This document shows positions 1 to 9,192 of a stretch of DNA of 64,000 bases, piece after piece; position 1 is the first letter of the stretch, and the number at the start of each line of letters is the position of its first letter. The position numbers and the translations under genes were made by a program. This stretch comes from Bog-159 sp049511415 (lineage in GTDB: Bacteria; Acidobacteriota; Terriglobia; Bryobacterales; Bryobacteraceae), in NCBI GenBank assembly GCA_049511415.1, contig JBEKYC010000082.1, positions 1 to 64,000 on the forward strand, in the 5' to 3' direction. A model generated the notes under the pieces. That model was not told the DNA's origin, did no database searches, and was given only the letters and a program-made list of their open reading frames with translations.

Positions 1-176
1 CGGAGGGCAGCCATCAGCCTGCGGCAGCAAGGAATTTGAATCGCCCCCTTTCTCGTTTCCCCCTCCGGGGGCAAGCCGGGGGCACCGCCGCCTCCGCTGC
101 GCTACGGCTCGCGCAAAAAACCAAACGCTAACCAGCGTTCTGGGCCGGTAAGGAAGAGAGGCTCTTTTATAGGGGG

Positions 177-1205
177 CTACCGCCCCCTCGCCCCCCGGGC
201 GCACCAGGCCGCCATCGAGCAGTATTGAGGTGAGGCGGCCGGCGACCATGGCGAGACCGACGGAATGGAGACCGGCCTGCTTCTGCGGCACGACGCCCAG
301 GTGATCGGCATGCCGGTTGGCGAGGCGCATGTCGTCGCCGGCGGGCGGCAGTTCGCGCATGAGGCGTTCGCAGAGCACGTAGCGCAGCTCCCGGGATACC
401 CCAATCTTCGATCAGGTGCGCGAAGCGGCAGTTGGAACGGGCCTCGCGCGGTCAGTGATCGCGGAAGATGCGGATGAGTTCGGCGATGACTTCGGCGGCC
501 TCCGGCGGTGCGACGAAGCGTCGAGCGGCTGCGCGATGGTAAAGCCGCCGGAGCCCATTTTGCCGCCGGCCAGGATGTTGAAGCCGGGCGTCCGTCGCGG
601 CGGGCGGGCACGAGGGCCACGTCCTGGGATTCGTCGTGAGGTGCAATTGGCGGTGCAGCCGGTAACGGTGAGGTTGAACTTTCTGGGGAGGTTGGCGAAT
701 TCCGGATTGCCGTTGGCGCCCACAATGAGGCGGTTCAACTCGAAGACCACCGGGGAGGCATCCAGAAGTTCATCGGGCGTGAGACCGACCAGCGGACAGC
801 CGTTGATGTTGCGCACATTGTCCATGCCGGTTTGGAGACTGGTTAGATCGACGCCGCGCAGTTTCTCCCAGATTTCGGGGATGGTGTCGATGGTGAAGCC
901 GCGCAGTTCGATCTGCTGGCGCGTGGTGATGTCGAGCAGGCCGTTGCCGATGCGGCGGGAGAGGTCCGCAATGGCGCGCAGTCGAGTGCTGGTGGCGAAT
1001 CAGTTGGGCACGCGGATGCGCATCACGAAGTGGCTGGGGTGGGTTTGCGGAAGAATACACCGAGCCACTTGAGCAGATTCTTTTCAGCGGGCGTGAGCGC
1101 TGCGGCGCCTTTGGCGATCATTTCGGGAAGATCGCCGCGGACGCGGAACGGGTTCCACCATTGGGAGGACTTGAGGGCTTCGACGGAATTGCGGCGTCTG
1201 GGCAT
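177..1205 (-). pseudogene. Broken ferredoxin-type nitrite/sulfite reductase
   Basis: Pieces of an assimilatory nitrite reductase (NirA-like, siroheme and 4Fe-4S) can be read in order on the minus strand but in changing frames. The N-terminal piece at about 1205-1025 has EALKSSQWWNPFRV and LLKWLGVFFRKP. The next piece reads HFVMRIRVPN, then an in-frame TGA near 990, then FATSTRLRAIADLSRRIGNG. The best piece, from 825, reads MDNVRNINGCPLVGLTPDELL and later TVTGCTANCT, after which the frame shifts several times (HDESQDVALVPARR, FNILAGGKMGSGGFTIAQPL). This covers only the N-terminal half of the family. The C-terminal half that carries the catalytic cluster is missing near position 180. At least one stop and several frameshifts make this a pseudogene. 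A sulfite reductase origin cannot be excluded. Confidence 0.8.
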
Positions 1206-1380
1206 GCGGATCTACGTTGCCACGGAAGGAAAAGGCAGCGTCGAGGCTGCTGGGCGAGCAAACGGGGCTGCGGGACTTATGGAGTATTATCACGGATGGC
1301 GGGTGGCGGTGCGCCATCGTTCTTTGAATTGGGTGCATCAAGTTTTTCTATTTGGTGATTCCCGTTACACTGGTTTTCCG

Positions 1381-2066
1381 CGATGACTCAAGAAGAGATT
1401 GTGCCGGCGGGGCAGGGAGTGCCTGTTTCCGGCGGTGTTCCATTATTACCGCGAGCTGTTGGAACGAGACCGTGATTCTGGAAGCACGCTGTTACGGGCA
1501 AGGCGGTGTGGCGCGTGGGTGGGGCGGTGCAAGCGGGGGTGGCGAATGCGCACAACGCATCGTGTTACCGACGCCCGTTCGGTGTGACTTATCCGGCAGG
1601 CGAAGTGCGTTGCGCGCGGGATGTGGAGGATGTGGTCCGCGCCACGACTTCGGGGCGGGTGGCGGCGTTCATGGCGGAGCCGATTCAGGGTGTGGCGGGT
1701 TCATGACGCCACCGACGGCGGCGAAGGGGTGCTGGATTTGAACGAAGAAGAGAATCTGCCGGCGAACGCCGCGGAGACGGGCGCTTACGTGCGCGGCAAA
1801 CTGGAGACGGCGCGGTGGCGGGCGAGAGTTGCGCGAGAAGCATGCGGTGATCGGGGAAGTGCGCGGCATGGGGCTGATGCAGGCGTTGGAGCTGGCTGAG
1901 GATCGCGGGACGAAAACGCCGCCTGTCCAAGCGACGGCGGAACTGATGGAGGCGGCGCGGCGGCACGGGCTGCTGGTCGGGAAGGGCGGGACGTATGGAA
2001 ATTGCATACGGATTTCGCCGCCGTTGAGTATCGCGAAATCGGACGTGGAGCTGAAGGAGTGCGTGG
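1381..2066 (+). pseudogene. Broken class III aminotransferase (AGXT2-like)
   Basis: Remnants of a PLP-dependent class III aminotransferase of the alanine-glyoxylate type read in three frames. An N-terminal scrap (LFPAVFHYYRELLERD) starts at about 1420. A middle piece at 1506-1706 contains VANAHNASCYRRPFGVTYP, DVEDVVRATTSGRVAAFMAEP and IQGVAG. A C-terminal piece from 1829 reads KHAVIGEVRGMGLMQALELAED and then HGLLVGKGGTYGNCIRISPPL. The region with the catalytic lysine is absent, so a large internal deletion has happened as well as frameshifts. It ends against the start of the next gene, whose Shine-Dalgarno (GAAGGAG) lies in the dead reading frame. With the reductase remnant next to it, this shows a locus in decay. 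Confidence 0.8.
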
Positions 2067-2660
2067 ATGGGACAGGAAGTCAATTGCGAAGCGCGGTTCG
2101 GGGGCAACGTGGTGGTGGGCAAGGCGCTGCTGGAGACCGACGAGTTGATTTTTCGGGGCGGGTTCCGGCTGGTGATTCCGTATAAAAGCATTCAGTCGCT
2201 GGAGGCTGCGGAGGGCGTGCTGCAGGTGACGTGGCCGGGTGGGACGGCGGCGCTTACGCTGGGGCGGTACGCGGAGAAGTGGGCGCACAAGATACGCAAT
2301 CCGCGCACGCTGGCGGATAAGCTGGATGTGAAGGCGGGCTTGCGGGTGTCGTTGATTGGCGTCGCCAATGTGCTGGACGGCCGAACGCACGACATTACGG
2401 AAGGCAAGGCGGCCAAAGAATCGGATTTGATTTTCTTTGGGGTGGAAGCGGTTAAGGATCTGGCGCGCGTGGGGCGGTTAATTGGATCGATTAAGCGGAA
2501 TGGGGCGGTTTGGATTGTTTATCCGAAGGGTGTGAAGGCGATTACGGAGCACGATGTGCGGGGGGCGGGTTTGGCGGCTGGGTTGGTGGATGTTAAGGTG
2601 GCGCGGTTTTCCCAGACGCATACGGCTTTGAAGTTTGTGATTCCGGTGGGGCAGCGGTGA
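2067..2660 (+). CDS. Conserved DUF3052-like protein of unknown function
   Basis: A 197-residue soluble protein with no signal peptide or membrane segment. It begins MGQEVNCEARFGG. The middle contains EKWAHKIRNPRTLADKLDVK, and the C-terminal part has SDLIFFGVEAVKDLARV, GAVWIVYPKGVK and FSQTHTALKFVIP. I recognise the pattern of a conserved bacterial family often labelled DUF3052 or hypothetical. The C-terminal half resembles a small Rossmann-like fold, but no catalytic residues are evident and I assign no reaction. The ATG has a GAAGGAG Shine-Dalgarno seven bases upstream, which supports this start. It is the only intact gene in the first 4.3 kb, between two pseudogenes and a dead insertion sequence, so it may once have been the tail of an operon. 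Confidence 0.85.
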   Translation: MGQEVNCEARFGGNVVVGKALLETDELIFRGGFRLVIPYKSIQSLEAAEGVLQVTWPGGTAALTLGRYAEKWAHKIRNPRTLADKLDVKAGLRVSLIGVANVLDGRTHDITEGKAAKESDLIFFGVEAVKDLARVGRLIGSIKRNGAVWIVYPKGVKAITEHDVRGAGLAAGLVDVKVARFSQTHTALKFVIPVGQR

Positions 2661-2689
2661 TGTTGGATGGCCGGCTGAAGCCCAATGCA

Positions 2690-4140
2690 GGCTCATCTGA
2701 GACCCCTTTGCCGATTCAGGCGGATGCGGGTTCATCTTGGACCAGCTGATGCCGAACTGGGCGGCTGTGCTTTGGATGCTCCGGAGCCTGAGCACTTGAT
2801 ATTGCTTCTCATATGCCTCCTGGCCGATATCCACGTATTTTTGCCCCCAACGCAATCATCCGGAAGACTTAGAGTGGCGATTTGGCGGGCCGTGGCAAAA
2901 ACGGCGATGCTGCCGTCCTTGCGCCGGGCCATACGGCGATAGTAGGCACCTAACGCGCTGTGGCTCTTTTTGAGAGCTGTGGCAGCGCAAGGCCTCGGCG
3001 GTACGGGTGCCCTTCAGTTGTTTGCGTCGCTTTTTCAGCACCTTGCCGCCACTCACCGGTCGCTGCGGAGCGAGTTTGAGGTGCGACACGAACTGTTTTT
3101 CCGTACGGAACTTGCTGATGTTGACTCCGTACTCGCTCACAAATCACTTCCGCGGTTTCGACTCCCACCGCATCAATCGTGGTCAGATCCGCGCCGAGCA
3201 TGCGGTACAGTTTTTGTCGCTTGCTCTCCTGACCGCGTCGCTCTGCGCCTCTCGCGATTCGCTAGGGGTGGGGCTTCCACATTCTGGCGCTCCGGCGGTG
3301 TCTGCCGGTCCATGCGTCGCTGGATTTCTTGCTCCTGTGCGGCAATGCGCTCCGCGATTCCGTCACATCAGCAGGCTCTGTTCCAGATTGAAAAGATGAT
3401 CCGCGCGCCAATGCCCCGTGAGAAACTCGGCAATCTCCTGCTCACTGTGGCGACAGCTAGGATCGCAACAGTTTGGCCAATTCCTTCGCATCCCGCTGCC
3501 CGCCTACAATCGCCCGGATAGTCGCCATTCCCGTGACACCTTGCGTATCACACAGCGCATGGTGCACCCGTACATTCATCTGATCCAGACATTTGTGCAT
3601 CCGCCGTACCCGGTCTGCCTGTTCCCGCACCAGCACGGCTTTCTGGCGAACGATGCGGCGCAGTTCGCTGATCTCCTCACTGGGACGATAGCTGCTCTGC
3701 ATTAGTCCATGGCTGTGCAGCGTTTGAATCCACCGGCAATCTTCGGCGTCCGTTTTGCGGCCCGGTACCCGCGAAAGAGGATGTGTATCCACCAGCAGGG
3801 TTTGCAATCCGCTGCTCTCCATGATCTCCAAAACCGGAATCCAGTGAACACCGGTGCTCTCCATCGCCACCGATTTCACCTGCGGTTGCTTCAACCACGC
3901 CACGCAGTTCGGGATCTCTTGGGTCGTGGTGGCGAAGCTGCGTATTTGGCGCGTACCATCTGTCTGCGGAGCACAAACATACATCTCGCGGCTACCGATA
4001 TCAATGCCCGCCACGTGCGGCTGAATCGCGGGTAATTCGCCAACCTGATCAAGCTTTAGCCGGGCGGAGTATTTTGGCTTCTTCATGTGTCCTCGCTCCG
4101 GAACCGCACTGCCCAGTTGGCCAAGATTTCGGATTCTCAT
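2690..4140 (-). mobile_element. Decayed IS110-family transposase
   Basis: The N-terminal part (4086 or 4140 down to about 3460) is a clear IS110 DEDD-type transposase. It has GIDIGSREMYV with the first Asp, AMESTGVHWIPV with the Glu and GRKTDAEDC with the next acidic pair. The C-terminal IS116/IS110/IS902 domain follows in other frames: MLGADLTTIDAVGVETAEVI at about 3200, SEYGVNISKFRTEKQFVSHL from 3140, KVLKKRRKQLKGTRTAEALR, and MRWGQKYVDIGQEAYEKQYQ near 2850. Gaps between pieces need at least three frameshifts, so no active transposase is made. IS110 elements usually lack terminal inverted repeats, so exact ends cannot be set. The likely start is MKKPKYSARLKLDQ at 4086; the longer reading adds an unlikely N-terminus. 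No second copy lies in this window. Confidence 0.88.
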
Positions 4141-4350
4141 CTGGAGGAGAGCCTTACGGCCTCGCTAGTGTTCCATTGCCCAGCGGAGTCAAGCTAAAGA
4201 AGGGGCAAAATGCACCATTGCAGCCAGGACCATAACTGCGGTGCGGCTCCACTCCCAACTTACTACCACGGGGACGCTGGGTCTCGCACGTGTTCCATCC
4301 GCGTGCTGTTACGTGGGGGCCCGGACTAAAGCCTATCCCACGGGCTCTTG

Positions 4351-6975
4351 CTAATCACAACGTAGGGCGGCGGCGGGGTCAAGGCTTGCGGCACGATGCG
4401 TGGGGCGGGCGGTGGCGGCCAGGGTCACTGCGAAGAAGAACAGCACCAGCACGGCATACATCCAAGGTGAGCCGGTGGTGGCGGTGGCGGCTAGTTTGCT
4501 TACAGTGCTGCGAGTCGCGAGTCCCAGGGCCAGGCCGCAGGCCAGTCCGAGGATGACCCAGGCGGCGGTTGCGCCGATTATGGTGCGGACAATCGCGCCG
4601 CGGGTAGCGCCCAGGGCTATGCGGATGGCGATCTCACTGGTGCGCTGCGAGACCAGGCAGGAGATCACGCTGTACATGCCGGCGGCGGCCATGGCGACGG
4701 CCAGCAGCGCGAAGGCGCCGATCAGGAAGACGTCGAAGCGCGGCTCGGCGACGGAATCCGAGATGAAATCGTTCAGTGTCTCGACGCCGAACACCGGTTG
4801 ATCGGAGTTGGCGCTGGCAATGGCAGTCTTCACCTGTTTCAACAATTGGCCGGGCGCGAGCGCGGAGCGCACGACCAGGTAGGTGTTGGCCCAGGAGAGC
4901 TGCAAGTGCGAGAGGTAGACTTCGGGAAATGGATCGGTCCGCAGGCCGCGTGTGCGAACGTCGCCGACCATGCCGACGATGGTGGTGGGCGGCTCGCCGG
5001 GGCCTTCGTCGATCTGGTGGCCGACGATGTTCGCGCCAAAGCCGAACTGGCGCGCGAACTCTTCGTTGACGACGGCGACGGTGACGCCGCGGCCGGCATC
5101 GTCGCGGCGCAGGGTGCGGCCGGCGAGCAGCGGGATACGCAAGGTGCGGAAGTAATCGGCGCTGACCAGGTGGTTCCAGCCGATGATGCTTTTGAGCGCG
5201 CCGCTGGGGTCTGTCACTCCGACCAACTCTGCGTTGCCGCCTCGTGCGGGCCGTAGCGGGGGGCCGGTGACGGTGGCAGCGGAGTCGACTCCGGGGATGG
5301 CTTCGATTTTCTCCACGTACTGCTCAAAGATCTCGCCCGCGTTGCGATCGATGGAGTCCTCGTGTCTGGCGGGCAGTTTCAGGCGCATGGCCAGCACGTG
5401 GTTGGGATCGAATCCCATGGGTGTGGAGAGCAGCGTCAAGAGGTTCTGCGTCACCAAGCCTGCGCCGCAGAGCAGGAAGACGGAGAGGGCGGCCTCGATG
5501 GCGATCATGACGTGACGCCAGCGGTTGCCTTCGCCGGTTGTGATGCGGGAGGTGAGGCCGGGGCCGGGGGTCCAGCGGCTACCTTTCAGGGCGGGGATGA
5601 TGGCGAAGACCAACGCGGAAAGCAGCGAGATGGCCAGGGTGAAGCCGACGGCGCGGGCGTCCACATGGGCCGAGGCGAGCAGCGGGCTGCGCACGGGGAG
5701 GACTGCGATAATGACGCGCACGATCCAGCGGGCGGCGAGCAGACCGGCGAGGCCGCCGCAGGCCGCCAGGACCATACCTTCGAGGAGAAACTGGCGGATG
5801 AGGCGCAGGCGGCTGGCGCCTAACGCCGAGCGGATGGCGATCTCGCGGGCGCGCCGCAGGGAACGGGCGAGCAGAAGCTGAGCGGTGTTGGCGCAGGCGA
5901 TCAGGAGCAGGATGCCGGAGCCCGCCAGCAGCAGCCAGAGCAGGGAGCGCTCGGTGCCGACGATGGCGTCACGGAGGGGGAGCGTGCGGAAGGTGAAGAG
6001 GCTGGGATCGTGCTGCGGGTTGGGAAATGCTTCGGGATGCTCGTGGGTCAATTCGCTGGCGATGCGCCGGATGTCTGCTTGGGCCCGGGCAAGGGTGACG
6101 TCGGGACGCAGGCGGGCGATCACGCGAACCGGCACGCCGCGTCCGTTGGAACTGGCGCCCGGGGTAGCGGCGGGCGGAATGGGATATGAGACGTAAATCT
6201 CCACCGGCTCGGGAATATTCAGTGTCGGATAGTCAAATTGAAACCCCGGCGGGAGCACGCCGACGACGGTGGCGGGTTGTCCATCGAGCCGCAGGGAGCG
6301 GCCGAGGATGTGGGGGTCGGAGTTCATGCGCGATCGCCAAAAGGCGTCGGTGAGGACGACGGTGGGCGCACGGCCGGGCTGATTCTCTTCGTCGAGGAAC
6401 GTGCGGCCCAGCGAGGCGCTCACACCCAGGACCGGGAAGAACGATGCGCTGACGCGGGCGGCGAAAACGCGCGCGGGTTCGCCATTGCCGGTGAGTTGCA
6501 GATCGATATGCTCGGCGAACCCGACCTGTTCGAGGGTGCGGTTGCGGGCGCGGATTTCGAGGAATTCGGAAACGTTCGGAATCCACCCGGTGACTTCCAG
6601 GATAGTGACCAGGCGGCCGGCATCGTGATACGGCAGGGGGTCGAGGAAGGCGGCCTTCAGGAGGGTGAAGATGGCGGCGTTGCCGCCGATGCCGAGGGCC
6701 AAGACGAGGACGATCAGGGCGGAGGTGGCCGCGTCGCGGCGAAGCAGGGTGACGCCGTGGCGGAGATCCTGGAGAGAGGATGCCAGCCAGCCGATGACAC
6801 GGGCATCGCGCATCTCTTCTTTGGCGATGGACAGGTTGCCCATCCGGCGGTTGACGGCGTCTTCGGTGGCGGCATGACGCAGGCGCTGCTGGCGGTGGAA
6901 CTCGAGCTCGTCTGCGAAATCGCGGTCGAGATCGCCGGGGCGGAAGGCGTTGAGGAAACGGCGGAGGAATCGCAT
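4351..6975 (-). CDS. ADOP-type ABC permease, module 1
   Basis: An 874-residue MacB/FtsX-type integral membrane permease of the acidobacterial duplicated orphan permease group (TIGR03434 style). After a charged N-terminus (MRFLRRFLNAFRPGDLDRDF) come a first membrane segment near residue 95 and a periplasmic MacB core. A first FtsX domain contains LLIACANTAQLLLARSLRRA, followed by a second periplasmic part. The last FtsX domain has SEIAIRIALGATRGAIVRTI near residue 800. There is no ATPase gene beside it, which is why the group is called orphan. Translation starts at MRFLRR: the ATG shares one base with the TGA of the upstream padR gene (TGATG), so the two are probably translationally coupled. 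A longer frame upstream is only padR read in another frame. The substrate is unknown. Confidence 0.92.
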   Translation of the reverse strand: MRFLRRFLNAFRPGDLDRDFADELEFHRQQRLRHAATEDAVNRRMGNLSIAKEEMRDARVIGWLASSLQDLRHGVTLLRRDAATSALIVLVLALGIGGNAAIFTLLKAAFLDPLPYHDAGRLVTILEVTGWIPNVSEFLEIRARNRTLEQVGFAEHIDLQLTGNGEPARVFAARVSASFFPVLGVSASLGRTFLDEENQPGRAPTVVLTDAFWRSRMNSDPHILGRSLRLDGQPATVVGVLPPGFQFDYPTLNIPEPVEIYVSYPIPPAATPGASSNGRGVPVRVIARLRPDVTLARAQADIRRIASELTHEHPEAFPNPQHDPSLFTFRTLPLRDAIVGTERSLLWLLLAGSGILLLIACANTAQLLLARSLRRAREIAIRSALGASRLRLIRQFLLEGMVLAACGGLAGLLAARWIVRVIIAVLPVRSPLLASAHVDARAVGFTLAISLLSALVFAIIPALKGSRWTPGPGLTSRITTGEGNRWRHVMIAIEAALSVFLLCGAGLVTQNLLTLLSTPMGFDPNHVLAMRLKLPARHEDSIDRNAGEIFEQYVEKIEAIPGVDSAATVTGPPLRPARGGNAELVGVTDPSGALKSIIGWNHLVSADYFRTLRIPLLAGRTLRRDDAGRGVTVAVVNEEFARQFGFGANIVGHQIDEGPGEPPTTIVGMVGDVRTRGLRTDPFPEVYLSHLQLSWANTYLVVRSALAPGQLLKQVKTAIASANSDQPVFGVETLNDFISDSVAEPRFDVFLIGAFALLAVAMAAAGMYSVISCLVSQRTSEIAIRIALGATRGAIVRTIIGATAAWVILGLACGLALGLATRSTVSKLAATATTGSPWMYAVLVLFFFAVTLAATARPTHRAASLDPAAALRCD

Positions 6976-7310
6976 CAGGCTAACCTCAGGACGCGGGTGA
7001 TGGCATCGGCGGCGCGGGACCACTCGGTTTCTTCGTGGGCAAGCTGGCGGCGTCCGGCGGCGGTTATGCGGTAGAAGCGCGCGCGGCGGTTGTTGTCGGA
7101 GGGCTTCCATGCGGAGCGGATCCAGCCGGATTCCTCCATGCGGTGCAGGGCGGGATAGAGGGAGCCTTCGCCGACCTGGAGGACGTTTTCGGAGAGCTGT
7201 TCGATTCGTTCGGCGATGGCGTAGCCGTGCAGGCGGTCGTCGGAGGAGAGGATGCGGAGGATGAGCAGGTCCAGCTTGCCGAGGAGCTGGTCTTTGTTGG
7301 ATGTTCCCAT
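6975..7310 (-). CDS. PadR-family transcriptional regulator, module 1
   Basis: A 111-residue PadR regulator. The winged-helix part reads KLDLLILRILSSDDRLHGYA, then GSLYPALHRMEESGWIRSAW, then ARFYRITAAGRRQLAHEE, followed by a short C-terminal helix for dimerisation. This matches the acidobacterial PadR group (TIGR03433 style) that sits with ADOP permeases. It overlaps the permease start by one base, so both are made from one message. An 18-base perfect palindrome at 7306-7323 covers its start codon and ribosome-binding region, which suggests autorepression. The ligand is unknown. Confidence 0.93.
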   Translation of the reverse strand: MGTSNKDQLLGKLDLLILRILSSDDRLHGYAIAERIEQLSENVLQVGEGSLYPALHRMEESGWIRSAWKPSDNNRRARFYRITAAGRRQLAHEETEWSRAADAITRVLRLA

Positions 7311-7323
7311 CGACGTCGATGGG
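7306..7323. promoter_or_regulatory. Perfect palindrome over padR start, likely operator
   Basis: The 18-base sequence CCCATCGACGTCGATGGG is perfectly self-complementary and contains the ATG of the padR gene. Bound PadR here would block transcription or translation of its own module. That PadR binds it is inference from position and symmetry. Confidence 0.5.
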
Positions 7324-7407
7324 ACTAGGGTACGCCTGACCGCTGGTGAATGTCAAGGGCACAAAGAAGTCTCTCGCAAAGGCGCAAAGATCGCACAGAC
7401 GGAAAGA

Positions 7408-7495
7408 TTAGTTCAGGCCTTGCAGTTCGCGGCGGCATTGTTCGGATTGGGGGGCGACTTTAGCTTGGGGACGGTCTGTACGTATTCGAGATTCG
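7408..7495 (-). pseudogene. 3' remnant of a second sulfatase-TPR gene
   Basis: On the minus strand this stretch reads LEYVQTVP, a one-base shift, then AKVAPQSEQCRRELQGLN and a stop. It matches the last residues of the neighbouring intact protein (LEHLQAACKVAPEAQQCRSE and on to its stop) and is clearly a diverged copy. It sits about 120 bases beyond that gene's stop in the same orientation. The rest of the copy is gone. Low-complexity stretches resembling GGCGCAAAGA and GACGCGGAGACGCAGAG lie on either side and may have promoted the deletion. Confidence 0.6.
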
Positions 7496-7532
7496 AGCAA
7501 CATGGTCTCGCCGAGACGCGGAGACGCAGAGA

Positions 7533-9146
7533 TTACTTCAGGCTGTCGAGTTCGCTACGGCATTGCTGGGCTTCTGGGGCGACTTTACAGGCGGCCTGTA
7601 AGTGTTCCAGGGCTTCTTTGGTCAGGCCCAAGTGTTTGTCGGCTATGCCTAATTCGAACTGCGCCATGTAGTCGTCGGGGGCGGCGGCAACCACCTGCTC
7701 GAAACAGGCTCGGGCCTTGGCGTATTGGCGCTGCTCTACGTATGTGCCTCCCAGGTCGCGGCGGGCTAGGGTGTTCTTGGGATCGAGCGCCAGGATGCGG
7801 CGGAGGATGGCGGCGGCGCGGTCCAATTGACGGTTGTATAGGGCGGTTTGGGCATCTTCGTAGAAGCGGTATTCGGGGAGACGATCCTTGGGGTCGGGCA
7901 GGGCGGTTCCGGCTGCGGGGTGGGCGCCGCCAGACAGGTAACCTAACGAGGCCAGGAGCGCTCGCGTGCGGGGTGAGACGTTGTTTGGTGTGGCGGGCTG
8001 TTTGGGGGCGTAGCGGGCCAGCAATTTGCGCAGGTTCGTGCGCATGGCGGCGGCACGCTGCGGATCCTTTTGGAAGAGGTTAGTTTGTTCGCGCGGATCG
8101 GTCTTCAAGTTATAGAGTTCGGGATGAGGCGCTTCGATGTACTTATAATCACTTTGACGTAGGCTGCGAAGCGGCGACCAGCCGAAGCCATCGTGGGCAT
8201 ACACGGTTTCGCTATAGACTTCGCGCGATGGCTGCGCGTCGAGCAGACTGTGGCCTTCGAAGGACGGCGCGGCTGGTAGATGGAGAAAGTGGAGGATGGT
8301 GGGGGCTACGTCGATCAGGCCGGCGGGCTGGTTGTCGCGCGGCGGGCGCGCGGGCGCATCGGCGGGCCAATGGACGATCAAGGGGACGTGCAGGGTGCTT
8401 TGGTAGATGAAGTAGCCGTGGCTATCTTCGCCGTGGTATCCGAGGCCTTCGCCGTGGTCGGACAGCAGGATTACCAGCGACCGCTGCCACCATCCACTGG
8501 CGATGAGGGCTTGCTTGAATTGGCCCACCCGGCGATCGATGTAGGCCAGTTCGGCGTCGTAGCCGGGGCGGGTATAAGGCGTGTGCAGGTCGAACAGGTG
8601 GATGAAGGCGAAAACCGGGGCATCACGATTGGCGGCCAGCCAGCGGCGGGCCGCGCCTAGGACCAGGGCGCCATCACGGCGGTCGCGGACGCCGAACTGG
8701 TTGCGCTGGGCACCGCCGAAGAACATGGAACCGGATATGGGTGAGAAGGCTTCGAAGTGGAATGGGCTGTCGTAGAATTCGAATCCCTGGTCGAGTCCCA
8801 TTTCGGACTCGAGGAAGACGCTGCCTATGAAGGCGGCGGTTTTGTAGCCTTGGGAATGCAGGATGGAGGCCAGAGTTATGGCTCCGGCGGGGACGCGTTC
8901 GGCGTTTTCTTCGATTTGATTCTGGAAGGGGTAAGTGGAAGTTAGGAGGGACGTGTGGGAGGGGAGGGTTAGGGGAACCTGGCACGCGATGTTAGTAAAT
9001 AAGGCGCCTTGTTGAGCTAGGGAGTCTATGTTTGGCGTTTGGATTTTTGTGTAGCCGTAGGCACTCAGGTGATCGGCTCGGAGGGTGTCGATAGAGATCA
9101 GGATAACGGATGGGGGGGCAGCGGCTGACAGGGTCGCGGCTAGCAA
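7533..9146 (-). CDS. Sulfatase/phosphodiesterase-like enzyme with C-terminal TPRs
   Basis: An alkaline-phosphatase-superfamily hydrolase fused to tetratricopeptide repeats. The catalytic part opens with SVILISIDTLRADHLSAYGY (metal-binding Asp in ISIDT). It continues with CQVPLTLPSHTSLLTSTYP and FAFIHLFDLHTPY, and has the metal-binding SDHGEGLGYHGE. The C-terminal ~110 residues are TPR helices (ALYNRQLDRAAAILRRILAL, KARACFEQVVAAAPDDYMAQ). The formylglycine motif C-x-P-x-R of true sulfatases is absent; TLPSHTSLL suggests a Ser or Thr nucleophile, so the substrate could be a phosphoester. The start is uncertain. The frame stays open to 9329, but that would overlap the upstream gene by 137 bases and translate a palindromic repeat. 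A TTG at 9146 is the nearest usable codon. The stretch VPPIFLLAATLSAA just before it looks like a signal-peptide core. Confidence 0.8.
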   Translation of the reverse strand: MLAATLSAAAPPSVILISIDTLRADHLSAYGYTKIQTPNIDSLAQQGALFTNIACQVPLTLPSHTSLLTSTYPFQNQIEENAERVPAGAITLASILHSQGYKTAAFIGSVFLESEMGLDQGFEFYDSPFHFEAFSPISGSMFFGGAQRNQFGVRDRRDGALVLGAARRWLAANRDAPVFAFIHLFDLHTPYTRPGYDAELAYIDRRVGQFKQALIASGWWQRSLVILLSDHGEGLGYHGEDSHGYFIYQSTLHVPLIVHWPADAPARPPRDNQPAGLIDVAPTILHFLHLPAAPSFEGHSLLDAQPSREVYSETVYAHDGFGWSPLRSLRQSDYKYIEAPHPELYNLKTDPREQTNLFQKDPQRAAAMRTNLRKLLARYAPKQPATPNNVSPRTRALLASLGYLSGGAHPAAGTALPDPKDRLPEYRFYEDAQTALYNRQLDRAAAILRRILALDPKNTLARRDLGGTYVEQRQYAKARACFEQVVAAAPDDYMAQFELGIADKHLGLTKEALEHLQAACKVAPEAQQCRSELDSLK

Positions 9147-9152
9147 AAAGAT

Positions 9153-9191
9153 GGGCGGGACTAGAGTCCCGCGCAGGCTAAAGCCTGCCCC
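9153..9191. repeat. REP-like double palindrome, copy 1
   Basis: Two palindromes stand side by side: CGGGACT-AG-AGTCCCG at 9156-9171 and GCAGGCT-AA-AGCCTGC at 9173-9188. They have the same layout as copies at 11.8, 18.25 and 33.78 kb. This copy falls at the 5' end of the sulfatase-like gene, next to the stop of the upstream gene. Confidence 0.75.
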
Positions 9192-9192
9192 A

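Noticed and set aside
1..176. Coding sequence at the window start
   Set aside because: Short GC-rich stretch with small hairpins and no frame with recognisable protein; only the tail of the dead reductase borders it.
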